From Ptiloglossa arizonensis (Eukaryota; Arthropoda; Insecta; Hymenoptera; Colletidae), in NCBI RefSeq assembly GCF_051014685.1, contig NW_027478399.1:1922001-1986000 (forward strand): a stretch of DNA of 64,000 nt, given 5' to 3'. Positions 49,513-62,409 of the stretch are shown here, piece by piece. Both the position numbers and the translations under genes were made by a program. Within the stretch, counting starts at the first letter, position 1; the number at the start of each line of letters is the position of its first letter. Under the pieces are notes generated by a model, which was not told the DNA's origin, did no database searches, and saw only the letters and a list, made by a program, of their open reading frames with translations.

Positions 49513-51314
49513 ATGGTTTCTCAACCATTCCTTAACTTCAAACTCCCATATCTCGCGAACGGGATGACGAACTCGAGAAATTCCTGTTGCATCTGAAAGT
49601 AGAAACTCGAACGATTACAATGGTGCGTGTACTTTTCCCCTAGGCCATTGCAGTTATTCGTTTCTAGCATCAGAATTGCGAAAATTTCGATGGTTTCTCA
49701 ACCATTCCTTAACTTCAAACTCCCACATCTCGCGAACGGATTGACGAACTCGAGAAATTCCTGTTGCATCTGAAAGTGGAAACTCGCCCGATTACAAAGG
49801 TATGCGTATTTTTCCCCTAGGCCTTTGTAGTTATTGGTTTCGACTATCAGAATTGCGAGACTTTTGATGGTTTCTCAACCATTCCTTAACTTCAAACTCC
49901 CATATCTCGCGAACGGAATGACGCACTCGAGAAATTCCTGTTGCATCTGAAAGAGGAAACTCGCCCGATTACAAAGGTATGTGCATTTTTCCCCTAGGAC
50001 TTTGTAGTTATTGGTTTCGAGTATCAGACTTGCGAAAATTTTGATTGTTTCTCAAGCATCCCTTAACTTCAAACTCCCATATCTCGCGCACGGATTGACG
50101 AACTCGAGAAATTCCTGTTGCATCTGAAAGCAGAAACTCGCACGATTACAAGGGTGTGTATTTTCCCCTAGGACATTGTAGTTAATGGTTTCTAGCATCA
50201 GAATTGCGAAAATTTGGATGGTTTCTCAACCATTCCTTAACTTCGAACTCCCATATCTCGCGAACGGAATGACGAACTCGAGAAATTCCTGTTGCATCTG
50301 AAAGTAGAAACTCGCACGATTACAATGGTGTGTGTACTTTTCCCCTAGGCCATTCCAGTTATTCGTTTCTAGCATCAGAATTGCGAAAATTTCGATGGTT
50401 TCTCAACCATTCCTTAACTTCAAACTCCCATATCTCGCGAACGGGATGACGAACTCGAGAAATTCCTGTTGCATCTGAAAGTAGAAACTCGAACGATTAC
50501 AATGGTGCGTGTACTTTTCCCCTAGGCCATTGCAGTTATTCGTTTCTAGCATCAGAATTGCGAAAATTTCGATGGTTTCTCAACCATTCCTTAACTTCAA
50601 ACTCCCACATCTCGCGAACGGATTGACGAACTCGAGAAATTCCTGTTGCATCTGAAAGTGGAAACTCGCCCGATTACAAAGGTATGCGTATTTTTCCCCT
50701 AGGCCTTTGTAGTTATTGGTTTCGACTATCAGAATTGCGAGACTTTTGATGGTTTCTCAACCATTCCTTAACTTCAAACTCCCATATCTCGCGAACGGAA
50801 TGACGCACTCGAGAAATTCCTGTTGCATCTGAAAGAGGAAACTCGCCCGATTACAAAGGTATGTGCATTTTTCCCCTAGGACTTTGTAGTTATTGGTTTC
50901 GAGTATCAGACTTGCGAAAATTTTGATTGTTTCTCAAGCATCCCTTAACTTCAAACTCCCATATCTCGCGCACGGATTGACGAACTCGAGAAATTCCTGT
51001 TGCATCTGAAAGCAGAAACTCGCACGATTACAAGGGTATGTGTATTTTCCCCTAGGACATTGTAGTTAATGGTTTCTAGCATCAGAATTGCGAAAATTTG
51101 GATGGTTTCTCAACCATTCCTTAACTTCGAACTCCCATATCTCGCGAACGGAATGACGAACTCGAGAAATTCCTGTTGCATCTGAAAGTAGAAACTCGCA
51201 CGATTACAATGGTGTGTGTACTTTTCCCCTAGGCCATTCCAGTTATTCGTTTCTAGCATCAGAATTGCGAAAATTTCGATGGTTTCTCAACCATTCCTTA
51301 ACTTCAAACTCCCA
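49513..51314. repeat. 5-monomer tandem duplication (882/884 bp)
   Basis: GGGATGACGAAC with AAACTCGAACG and ATGGTGCGTGTAC occurs at 49561 and 50443. The shift is 882 bp, rising to 884 after about 50155, where the first copy lacks two bases (AGGGTGTGTATT against AGGGTATGTGTATT at 51034). Other markers in both copies are GAGACTTTTGATGG, CCCTAGGACTTTGTAG, AAGCATCCC with CGCGCACGG, and GTTAATGGTTTC. Homology ends near 50430/51314. Confidence 0.87.
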
Positions 51315-52980
51315 CATCTCGCGAACGGATTGACGAACTCGAGAAATTCCTGTTGCATCTGAAAGTGGAAACTCGCCCGATTACAAAGGTATGTGCATTT
51401 TTCCCCTAGGCCTTTGTAGTTCTTGGTTTCGAGTATCAGACTTGCGAAAATTTTGATTGTTTCTCACGCATTCCTTAACTTCAATCACTTATATCTCGCG
51501 AACGGATTGACGAACTCAAGAAATTCCTGTTGCATCTGAAAGCAGAAACTCACCCGATTAAAGCGGTATGTGTTTTTTCCCCTAGGCCATTGTAGTTATT
51601 GGTTTCTAGCATCAGAATTGCGAAAATTTGGATGGTTTCTCAACCATTCCTTAACTTCGAACTCCCATATCTCGCGAACGGAATGACGAACTCGAGAAAT
51701 TCCTGTTGCATCTGAAAGTAGAAACTCGCACGATTACAATGGTGTGTGTACTTTTCCCCTAGGCAATTCCAGTTATTCGTTTCTAGCATCAGAATTGCGA
51801 AAATTTCGATGGTTGCTCAACCATTCCTTAACTTCAAACTCCCACATCTCGCGAACGGATTGACGAACTCGAGAAATTCCTGTTGCATCTGAAAGTGGAA
51901 ACTCGCCCGATTACAAAGGTGTGCGTATTTTTCCCCTAGGCCTTTGTAGTTATTGGTTTCGAGTATCAGACTTGCGAAAATTTTGATTGTTTCTCAAGCA
52001 TCCCTTAACTTCAAACTCCCATATCTCGCGCACGGATTGACGAACTCGAGAAATTCCCGTTGCATCTGAAAGCAGAAACTCGCACGATTACAACGGTATG
52101 TGTATTTTCCCCTAGGACATTGTAGTTAATGGTTTCTAGCATCAGAATTGCGAAAATTTGGATGGTTTCTCAACCATTCCTTAACTTCGAACTCCCATAT
52201 CTCGCGAACGGAATGACGAACTCGAGAAATTCCTGTTGCATCTGAAAGTAGAAACTCGCACGATTACAATGGTGTGTGTACTTTTCCCCTAGGCCATTCC
52301 AGTTATTCGTTTCTAGCATCAGAATTGCGAAAATTTCGATGGTTTCTCAACCATTCCTTAACTTCAAACTCCCACATCTCGCGAACGGATTGACGAACTC
52401 GAGAAATTCCTGTTGCATCTGAAAGTGGAAACTCGCCCGATTACAAAGGTATGTGCATTTTTCCCCTAGGCCTTTGTAGTTCTTGGTTTCGAGTATCAGA
52501 CTTGCGAAAATTTTGATTGTTTCTCACGCATTCCTTAACTTCAATCACTTATATCTCGCGAACGGATTGACGAACTCAAGAAATTCCTGTTGCATCTGAA
52601 AGCAGAAACTCACCCGATTAAAGCGGTATGTGTTTTTTCCCCTAGGCCATTGTAGTTATTGGTTTCTAGCATCAGAATTGCGAAAATTTGGATGGTTTCT
52701 CCACCATTCCTTAACTTCGAACTCCCATATCTCGCGAACGGAATGACGAACTCGAGAAATTCCTGTTGCATCTGAAAGTAGAAACTCGCACGATTACAAT
52801 GGTGTGTGTACTTTTCCCCTAGGCAAGTCCAGTTATTCGTTTCTAGCATCAGAATTGCGAAAATTTCGATGGTTTCTCAACCATTCCTTAACTTCAAACT
52901 CCCACATCTCGCGAACGGATTGACGAACTCGAGAAATTCCTGTTGCATCTGAAAGTGGAAACTCGCCCGATTACAAAGGT
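50883..52980. repeat. 6-monomer tandem duplication (1060 bp), overlapping the 5-mer
   Basis: Bases 50883-51920 align with 51943-52980 at a shift of 1060 bp (6 x 177 minus 2). The order is AAGCATCCC/CGCGCACGG, GTTAATGGTTTC, GTGTGTGTAC/TCTAGCATC, GTAGTTCTTGG, TTCAATCACTTATATC with TTAAAGCGG and TATGTGTTTTTTCC, then AGGCAATTCC (AGGCAAGTCC at 52823 in the second copy). Its left part was taken from the second copy of the 5-mer. Confidence 0.86.
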
Positions 52981-53576
52981 ATGTGTATTTTTCCCCTAGG
53001 CCTTTGTAGTTATTGGTTTCGACTATCAGAATTGCGAGACTTTTGATGGTTTCTCAACCATTCCTTAACTTCAAACTCCCATATCTCGCGAACGGAATGA
53101 CGCACTCGAGAAATTCCTGTTGCATCTGAAAGTGGAAACTCGCCCGATTACAAAGGTATGTGCATTTTTCCCCTAGGCCTTTGTAGTTATTGGTTTCGAG
53201 TATCAGACCAGCGAAAATTTTGATGGTTTCTCAACCATTCCTTAACTTCAAACTCCCATCTCTCGCGAACGGAATAACGAACTTGAGAAATTCCTGTTGC
53301 ATCTGAAAGTAGAAACTCGCACGATTACAATGGTGTGTGTACTTTTCCCCTAGGCCATTCCAGTTATTGGTTTCGAGTATCAGAATTGCGAAAATTTTGA
53401 TGGTTTCTCAACCATTCCTAACTTCAAACTCCCATGTCTCGCGAACGGAATGACGAACTCGAGAAATTCCTGTTGCATCTGAAAGTGGAAACTCGCCCGA
53501 TTACAAAGGTATGTGCATTTTACCCCTAGGCCTTTGTAGTTATTGGTTTCGAGTATCAGACTTGCGAAAATTTTGA
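52951..53576. repeat. Satellite block copied from about 15301-15926
   Basis: The GAGACTTTTGATGG, CATCTCTCG/AATAACG, CATTCCTAACTTC and CATGTCTCG monomers follow the same order as at 15301 (shift 37650). AACTTGAG for AACTCGAG near 53282 is private. Confidence 0.8.
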
Positions 53577-54859
53577 TGGTTTCTCAACCATTCCTTAACT
53601 TCAAACTTCCATATCTCGCGAACGGATTGACGAACTCGAGAATTTCCTATTGCATCTGAAAGCAGAAACTCGCCCGATTACAACGGTATGTGTATTTTTC
53701 CCCCAGGCTTTTGTAGTTATTGGTTTCGAGTATCAGACTTGCGAAAATTTGGTTGTTTCTCAAGCATTCCTTAACTTCAAACTCCCAAATCTCGCGCACG
53801 GATTGACGAACTCGAGAAATTCTTGTTGCATCTGAACGCAGAAACTCGCCCGATTACAAAGATATGTGTGTTTTTCCCCTAGGCCTTTGTAGTTATTGGT
53901 TTTGAGTATAAGACTTGCAAAAATTTTGAGGGTTTCTCAACCATTCCTTAACTTCAAACTCCCATATCTCGCGAACGGATTGACGAACTCGAGAAATTCC
54001 TGTTGCATCTGAAAGTAGAGACTCGCCCGATTAGAATGGTGTGTGTACTTTTCCCCTAGGCCATTCCAGTTATTCGTTTCTAGCATCAGAATTGCGAAAA
54101 TTTCGATGGTTTCCCAACCATTCCTTAACTTCAAACTCCCATATCTCGCGAACGGAATGACGCACTCGAGAAATTCCTGTTGCATCTGAAAGAGGAAACT
54201 CGCCCGATTACAAAGGTATGTGCATTTTTCCCCTAGGCCTTTGTAGTTATTGGTTTCGAGTATCAGACTTGCGAAAATTTTGATTGTTTCTCAAGCATTC
54301 CTTAACTTCAAACTCCGAAATCTCGCGCACGGATTGACGAACTCGAGAAATTCTTGTTGCATCTGAACGCAGAAACTCGCCCGATTACAAAGATATGTGT
54401 GTTTTTCCCCTAGGCCTTTGTAGTTATTGGTTTCGAGTATCAGACTTGCAAATATTTTGAGGGTTTCTCAACCATTCCTTAACTTCAAACTCCCATATCT
54501 CGCGAACGGATTGACGAACACGAGAAATTCCTGTTGCATCTGAAAGAAGAGACTCGCCCGATTAGAATGGTGTGTGTACTTTTCCCCTAGGCCATTCCAG
54601 TTATTCGTTTCTAGCATCAGAATTGCGAAAATTTCGATGGTTTCCCAACCATTCCTTAACTTCAAACTCCCATATCTCGCGAACGGAATAACGAACTCGA
54701 GAAATTCCTGTTGCATCTGAAAGTAGAAACTCGCACGATTACAATGGTGTGTGTACTTTTCCCCTAGGCCATTCCAGTTATTCGTTTCTAGCATCAGATT
54801 TGCGAAAATTTCGATGGTTTCTCAACCATTCCTTAACTTCAAACTCCCACATCTCGCGA
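53577..54859. repeat. Satellite block copied from the 14-mer (about 6906-8189)
   Basis: A shift of 46670-46671 bp aligns this block with 14-mer copy 1, and the frames at 53937 and 54468 correspond to those at 7267 and 7798. Private changes here: CCCCAGGCTT for CCCTAGGCTT (53701) and AATTTGGTTG for AATTTTGATTG (53745-53754). Confidence 0.85.
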
Positions 54860-57184
54860 ACGGATTGACGAACACGAGAAATTCCTGTTGCATCTGAAAG
54901 TGGAAACTCGCCCGATTACAAAGGTATGTGCATATTTCCCCTAGGCCTTTGTAGTTCTTGGTTTCGAGTATCAGACTTGCGAAAATTTTGATTGTTTCTC
55001 ACGCATTCCTTAACTTCAATCACTTATATGTCGCGAACGGATTGACGAACTCGAGAAATTCCTGTTGCATCTGAAAGCAGAAACTCACCCGATTAAAACG
55101 GTATGTGTATTTTCCCCTAGGCCATTGTAGTTATTGGTTTCTAGCATCAGAATTGCGACAATTTGGATGGTTTCTCAACCATTCCTTAACTTCGAACTCC
55201 CATATCTCGCGAACGGAATGACGAACTCGAGAAATTCCTGTTGCATCTGAAAGTAGAAACTCGCACGATTACAATGGTGTGTGTACTTTTCCCCTAGGCC
55301 ATTCCAGTTATTCGTTTCTAGCATCAGAATTGCGAAAATTTCGATGGTTTCTCAACCATTCCTTAACTTCAAACTCCCACATCTCGCGAACGGATTGACG
55401 AACTCGAGAAATTCCTGTTGCATCTGAAAGTGGAAACTCGCCCGATTACAAAGGTATGTGTATTTTTCCCCTAGGCCTTTGTAGTTATTGGTTTCGACTA
55501 TCAGAATTGCGAGACTTTTGATGGTTTCTCAACCATTCCTTAACTTCAAACTCCCATATCTCGCGAACGGAATGACGCACTCGAGAAATTCCTGTTGCAT
55601 CTGAAAGTGGAAACTCGCCCGATTACAAAGGTATGTGCATTTTTCCCCTAGGCCTTTGTAGTTAGTGGTTTCGAGTATCAGACCAGCGAAAATTTTGATG
55701 GTTTCTCAACCATTCCTTAACTTCAAACTCCCATCTCTCGCGAACGGAATAACGAACTCGAGAAATTCCTGTTGCATCTGAAAGTAGAAACTCGCACGAT
55801 TACAATGTTGTGTGTAGTTTTCCCCTAGGCCATTCCAGTTATTGGTTTCGAGTATCAGAATTGCGAAAATTTTGATGGTTTCTCAACCATTCCTAACTTC
55901 AAACTCCCATGTCTCGCGAACGGAATGACGAACTCGAGAAATTCCTGTTGCATCTGAAAGTGGAAACTCGCCCGATTACAAAGGTATGTGCATTTTACCC
56001 CTAGGCCTTTGTAGTTATTGGTTTCGAGTATCAGACTTGCAAATATTTTGAGGGTTTCTCAACCATTCCTTAACTTCAAACTCCCATATCTCGCGAACGG
56101 ATTGACGAACACGAGAAATTCCTGTTGCATCTGAAAGTAGAGACTCGCCCGATTAGAATGGTGTGTGTACTTTTCCCCTAGGCCATTCCAGTTATTCGTT
56201 TCTAGCATCAGAATTGCGAAAATTTCGATAGTTTCCCAACCATTCCATAACTTCAAACTCCCATATCTCGCGAACGGAATGACGAACTCGAGAAATTCCT
56301 ATTGCATCTGAAAGTAGAAACTCGCACGATTACAATGGTGTGTGTACTTTTCCCCTAGGCCATTCCAGTTATTCGTTTCTAGCATCAGATTTGCGAAAAT
56401 TTTGATGGTTTCTCAACCATTCCTTAACTTCAAACTCCCACATCTCGCGAACGGATTGACGAACACGAGAAATTCCTGTTGCATCTGAAAGCGGAAACTC
56501 GCCCGATTACAAAGGTATGTGCATTTTTCCCCTAGGCCTTTGTAGTTCTTGGTTTCGAGTTTCAGACTTGCGAAAATTTTGATTGTTTCTCACGCATTCC
56601 TTAACTTCAATCACTTATATCTCGCGAACGGATTGACGAACTCGAGAAATTCCTATTGCATCTGAAAGTAGAAACTCGCACGATTACAATGGTGTGTGTA
56701 CTTTTCCCCTAGGCCATTCCAGTTATTCGTTTCTAGCATCAGATTTGCGAAAATTTGGATGGTTTCTCAACCATTCCTTAACTTCGAAATCCCATATCTC
56801 GCGAACGGAATGACGAACTCGAGAAATTCCTGTTGCATCTGAAAGTAGAAACTCGCACGATTACAATGGTGTATGTACTTTTCCCCTAGGCCATTCCAGT
56901 TATTCGTTTCTAGCATCAGAATTGCGAAAATTTCGATGGTTTCTCAACCATTCCTTAATTTCAAACTCCCATATCTCGCGAACGGAATGACGAACTCGAG
57001 AAATTCCAGTTGCATCTGAAAGTGGAAACTCGCCCGATTACAAAGGTGTGTGTACTTTTCCCCTAGGTCATTCCTGTTATTGGTTTCGAGTATCAGACCA
57101 GCGAAAATTTTGATGGTATCTCAAGCATTCCTTAACTTCAAACTCCCATATCTCGCGAACGGAATGACGAACTCGAGAAATTCC
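54860..57184. repeat. Mosaic with a long-range copy of 14920-16087
   Basis: About 55045-56212 matches 14920-16087 at a shift of 40125 bp, including the rare AATGTTGTGTGTAG reading (55803). The remainder is made of variants seen at 16085-16420 and 22800-23100. Private changes include GCATATTTCCCC (54931), GTTAGTGGTTTC (55662), CGATAGTTTCCC with CCATTCCATAAC (56226-56249), and CCTATTGCATC twice (56299, 56652). No unique sequence is present. Confidence 0.82.
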
Positions 57185-57891
57185 TGTTGCATCTGAAAGT
57201 AGAAACTCGCACGATTACAACGGTGTGTGTACTTTTCCCCTAGGCCATTCCAGTTATTCGTTTCTAGCATCAGAATTTCGAAAATTTCGATGGTTTCTCA
57301 ACCATTCCTTAATTTCAAACTCCCATATCTCGCGACGGAATGACGAACTCGAGAAATTCCTGTTGCATCTGAAAGTGGAAACTCGCCCGATTACAAAGGA
57401 ATGTGCATTTTTCCCCTAGGCCTTTGTAGTTATTGGTTTCGAGGATCAGACTTGCGAAAATTTTGATGGTTTCTCAAGCATTCCTTAACTTCAATCTCCC
57501 ATATCTCACGAACGGATTGACGAACTCGAGAAATTCCTGTTGCATCTGAAAGCAGAAACTCGCCCGATTACATTGGTGTGTGTTCTTTTCCCCTAGGTCA
57601 TTGCAGTTATTGGTTTCGAGTATCAGACCAGCGAAAATTTTGATGGTTTCTCAAGAATTCCTTTACTTCAAACTCCCATATCTCGCGAACGGAATGACGA
57701 ACTCGAGAAATTCCTGTTGCATCTGAAAGTAGAAACTCGCACGATTACAACGGTGTGTGTACTTTTCCCCTAGGCCATTCCAGTTATTCGTTTCTAGCAT
57801 CAGAATTTCGAAAATTTCGATGGTTTCTCAACCATTCCTTAATTTCAAACTCCCATATCTCGCGACGGAATGACGAACTCGAGAAATTCCA
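57185..57891. repeat. 3-monomer duplication (530 bp) marked by a one-base deletion
   Basis: The monomer with CTCGCGACGGAATG (one A missing) occurs at 57329 and 57859, each preceded by ACAACGGTGTGTG and AATTTCGAAAATTTCG. The spacing is 530 bp (3 x 177 minus 1). The deletion shifts the frame of the plus-strand 64- and 107-codon ORFs that cross it, which shows that they are not maintained as coding. Confidence 0.83.
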
Positions 57892-59850
57892 GTTGCATCT
57901 GAAAGTGGAAACTCTCCCGATTACAAAGGTATGTGCATTTTCCCCTAGGCCTTTGGAGTTATTGGTTTCGAGTATCAGACTTGCGAAAATTTTGATGGTT
58001 TCTCAACCCTTCCTTAATTTCAAACTCCCATATTTCACGAACGGATTGACTAACTCGAGGAATTCCTGTTGCATCTGAAAGCAGAAACTCGCCCGATTAC
58101 TAAGGTATGTGTATTTTTCCCGTAGGCCTTTGTAGTTATTGGTTTCGAGTATCAGACCAGCGAAAATTTTGATGGTTTCTCAACCATCCCTTAACTTCAA
58201 ACTCCCATCTCTCGCGAACGGAATAACGAACTCGAGAAATTCCTGTTGCATCTGAAAGTAGAAACTCGCACGATTACAATGGTGTGTGTACTTTCCCCCT
58301 AGGCCATTCCAGTTATTGGTTTCGAGTATCAGAATTGCGAAAATTTTGATGGTTTCTCAACCATTCCTAACTTCAAACTCCCATGTCTCGCGAACGGAAT
58401 GACGAGCTCGAGAAATTCCTGTTGCATCTGAAAGTGGAAACTCGCCCGATTACAAAGGTATGTGCATTTTACCCCTAGGCCTTTGTAGTTATTGGTTTCG
58501 AGTATCAGACTTGCGAAAATTTTGATGGTTTCTCAAGCATTCCTTAACTTCAAACTTCCATATCTCGCGAACGGATTGACGAACTCGAGAATTTCCTATT
58601 GCATCTGAAAGCAGAAACTCGCCCGATTACAACGGTATGTGTATTTTTCCCCTAGGCCTCTGTAGTTATTGGTTTCGAGTATCAGACTTGCAAAAATTTT
58701 GAGGGTTTCTCAACCATTCCTTAACTTCAAACTTCCATATCTCGCGAACGGATTGACGAACTCGAGAATTTCCTATTGCATCTGAAAGCAGAAACTCGCC
58801 CGATTACAACGGTATGTGTATTTTTCCCCTAGGCTTTTGTAGTTATTGGTTTCGAGTATCAGACTTGTGAAAATTTTGATTGTTTCTCAAGCATTCCTTA
58901 ACTTCAAACTCCCAAAACTCGCGCACGGATTGACGAACTCGAGAAATTCTTGTTGCATCTGAACGCAGAAACTCGCCCGATTACAAAGATATGTGTGTTT
59001 TTCCCCTAGGCCTTTGTAGTTATTGGTTTTGAGTATCAGACTTGCAAAAATTTTGAGGGTTTCTCAACCATTCCTTAACTTCAAACTTCCATATCTCTCG
59101 AACGGATTGACGAACTCGAGAAATTACTGTTGCATCTGAAAGTAGAGACTCGCCCGATTAGAATGGTGTGTGTACTTTTCCCCTAGGCCATTCCAGTTAT
59201 TCGTTTCTAGCATCAGAATTGCGAAAATTTCGATGGTTTCCCAACCATTCCTTAACTTCAAACCCCATATCTCGCGAACGGAATGACGCACTCGAGAAAT
59301 TCCTGTTGCATCTGAAAGAGGAAACTCGCCCGATTACAAAGGTATGTGCATTTTTCCCCTAGGCCTTTGTAGTTATTGGTTTCGAGTATCAGACTTGCGA
59401 AAACTTTGATTGCTTCTCAAGCATTCCTTAACTTCAAACTCCCAAATCTCGCGCACGGATTGACGAACTCGAGAAATTCTTGTTGCATCTGAACGCAGAA
59501 ACTCGCCCGATTACAAAGATATGTGTGTTTTTCCCCTAGGCCTTTGTAGTTATTGGTTTCGAGTATCAGACTTGCGAAAATTTTGATTGTTTCTCAAGCA
59601 TTCCTTAACTTCAAACTCCCATATCTCGCGCACGGATTGACGAACTCGAGAAATTCCTGTTGCATCTGAAAGCAGAAACTCGCCCGATTACAACGGTATG
59701 TGTATTTTCCCCTAGGCCATTGTAGTTATTGGTTTCTAGCATCAGAATTGCGAAAATTTGGATGGTTTCTCAACCATTCCTTAACTTCGAACTCCCATAT
59801 CTCGCGAACGGAATGACGAACTCGAGAAATTCCTGTTGCATCTGAAAGCA
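57892..59850. repeat. 17-monomer unit block, distant copy 3
   Basis: This aligns with 16529-18487 at a shift of 41363 bp and with 19534-21492 at 38358 bp. It includes AAACTCTCCC, TTTCACGAACGG with GACTAACTCG, TTTCCCGTAGG, and the one-base-short CAAACCCCATATC (59262). Differences noticed: CTTTCCCCCTAGG (58292), GACGAGCTCG (58403), a CTTCCATATC/CCTATTGC monomer at about 58551-58600 where the other copies have CTCCCATATC/CCTGTTGC, GACTTGTGAAAA (58863), CCCAAAACTCG (58912), and ATATCTCTCGAACGG (59093). Confidence 0.86.
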
Positions 59851-60290
59851 GAAACTCGCCCGATTACATTGGTGTGTGTTCTTTCCCCTAGGCCATTCCG
59901 GTTATTCGTTTCTAGCATCAGAATTGCGAAAATTTGGATGGTTTCCCAACCATTCCTTAATTTCAAACTCCCATATTTCACGAACGGATTGACGAACTCG
60001 AGGGATTCCTGTTGCATCTGAAAGCAGAAACTCGCCCGATTACTAAGGTATGTGTATTTTTCCCGTAGGCCTTTGTAGTTATTGGTTTCGAGTATCAGAC
60101 TTGCGAAAATTTTGATCGTTTCTCAACCACTCCTTAACATCAAATTCCCATATCTCGCGAACGGATTGACGAACTCGAGAATTTCCTATTGCATCTGAAA
60201 GCAGAAACTCGCCCGATTACAACGGTATGTGCATTTTTGCCCTAGGCCATAGGAGATATTGATTTCGAGTATCAGACTTGCGAAAATTTT

Positions 60291-60545
60291 GATGGTTCCT
60301 GAACCATTCCTTAACTTGAAACTCCCATACCTCGCGAACGGATTGACGAATTCGAGAAATTCCTGTTGTATCTGAAAGTAGAAACTCGCCCGATTACAAT
60401 GCTGTGTGTACTTTCCCCCTAGGCCACTCCAGTTATTGATTTCGAGTATCAGACTTGCGAAAATTTTGATGGTTCCTCAACCATTCCTTAACATCGAACT
60501 CCCATATCTCGCGAGCGGATTGAGGAACTCGAGAAATTCCTGTTG
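60291..60545. repeat. Block shared with the 6-mer at 34841-35095
   Basis: About 255 bp with GATGGTTCCTGAACC, CTTGAAACTCCCATACC, CGAATTCGAG, CCTGTTGTATC, AATGCTGTGTG, TTTCCCCCTAGGCCACTCC, AACATCGAAC, and GCGAGCGGATTGAGG lies here in the same order as at 34841. The shift is 25450 bp. One base differs in the stretch compared (CCCGATTAC here, CCCCATTAC there). Confidence 0.85.
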
Positions 60546-62232
60546 CATCTGAAAGTAGAAACTCTCCCGATTACAACGGTATGTGTACTTTCCCCCTAGG
60601 CCACTCCAGTTATTGTTATCGAATATCAGACTTGCGAAAGTTTTGATGGTTTCTCAACCATCTCTTAACTCCCAACTCCGACGTTTCGCGAACGGATTGA
60701 CGAATCCGAATAATTTCTGTTGCATCTGAAAGTAGAAACTCTCCCAATTACAACGGTATGTGTATTTTGCCCGTAGGCCATTGTAGTTATTGGTTTCGAG
60801 TATCAGACTTGCGAAAATTTTGATGGTTTCTCATCCATTCCTTAAGTTCAAACTCCCATATCTCGCGAACGGATTGACGAACTCGAGAAATTCCTGTTGC
60901 ATCTGAAAGTAGAAACTCACCCGATTACAATGGTGTGTGTACTTTTCCCCTAGGCCATTCCAGTTATTGGTTTCGATTATCAGACTTGTGAAAATTTTGA
61001 TGGTTTCTCAACCATTCCTTAACTTCACACTTCCATATCTCGCGAACGGATTGACGAACTCGAGAAATTCCTGATGCATGTGAAAGTAGAAACTAGCCCG
61101 ATTGCAACGGTATGTGTATTTTTCCCCTAGGCCTTTGTAGTTATTGGTTTCGAGTATCAGACTTTCGAAAATTTTGATGGTTTCTCAAGCATTCGTTAAC
61201 TTCAAACTCCCATATCTCGCGAACGGATTGACGAACTCGAGAAATTCCTGTTGCATCCGAAAGTAGAAACTCTCCTAATTACAACGGTATGTGTGTTTTT
61301 CCCCTGGGCAATTGTAGTTATTGGTTTCGAGTGTCAGACCAGCGAATATTTTGATGGTTCCTCAACCATTCCTTAACTTCAAACTCCCATATCTCGCGAA
61401 CGGATTGACGAACTCGAGAAATTCCTGTTGCATCTGAAAGCAGAAACTCGCCCGATTACAATGGTGTGTGTACTTTTACCCTAGGCTATTCCAGTTACTG
61501 GTTACGAGTATCAGACTTGCGAGAGTTTTCATGGTTTCTCAACCATCCCTTAACTTCAAACTACTATATCTCGCGAACGGATTGACGAACTCAAGATATT
61601 CCTGTTGTATCTGAAAGCAGAAACTCGCCCGATTACAACGGTGGGTGTATTTTTGCCCTAGGCCATAGTAGTTATTGATTTCGAGTATCAGACTTGCGAA
61701 AATTTTGATGGTTTCTCAACCATTCCTTAACTTCAAACTCCCATATCTCGCGAACGGATTGGCGAACTCGAGAACTTCCTGTTGCATCTGAAAGCAGAAA
61801 CTCGCCCGATCACAACGGTATGTGTATTTTTGTCCTAGGCAATAGTAGTTATTGGTTTCGAGTATCAGAATTGCGAAAATTTTGATGGTTTCTCAACCAT
61901 TCCTTAATTTCAAACTACCATATCTCGCGAACGGATTGACGAACTCGAGAAATTCCTGTTGCAACTGAAAGTAGAAACTTGCCCGATTACAAAGCTATGT
62001 GTATTTTCCCCTAGGCCTTTGTAGTTATTGGTTTCGAGTATCAGACTTGCGAAAATTTTGATGGTTTCTCAAATATTCCTTAACTTCAAACTGTCTTATC
62101 TCGCGAACGGATTGGCGAACTCGAGAAATTCCTGTTGCATCTGAATGTGTAAACTCGCCCGATTACAATGGTGTGTGTACTTTTCCCCTAGGCCATTCCA
62201 GTTATTGGTTTCGAGTATCAGACTTGCGAAAA

Positions 62233-62409
62233 TTTTGATGGTTTCTCAACCATTCCTTAATTTCAAACTACCATATCTCGCGAACGGATTGACGAACTCG
62301 AGAAATTCCTGTTGCATCTGAAAGCAGAAACTCGCCCGATTACAACGGTGTGTGTATTTTTGCTCTAGGCAATAGTAGTTATTGGTTTCTAGTATCAGAC
62401 TTGCGAAAA
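62233..62409. repeat. Reference monomer (177 bp, near consensus)
   Basis: This copy shows the layout of one unit. It begins with TTTTGATGG and the TTTCTC hairpin loop. It continues through the conserved TATCTCGCGAACGG block, CTCGAG, CCTGTTGCATCTGAAAG, ACTCGCCCGATTACAA, a variable GGTGTGTGTA or GGTATGTGCA segment, a pyrimidine run ending in CTAGG, and a variable GTTATTGGTTTC block, and ends in TTGCGAAAA. Variation is concentrated at a few sites: AGTAGA/AGTGGA/AGCAGA after CTGAA; ACAATGG/ACAAAGG/ACAACGG; CCATTCCAG/CCTTTGTAG/CCATTGTAG; TCGAGTATCAG/TCTAGCATCAG; and ACTTGCG/AATTGCG/ACCAGCG. Combinations of these states define the variants used to trace higher-order units. The consensus has 42 C, 33 G and 9 CpG in 177 bp by my count. 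Confidence 0.95.
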
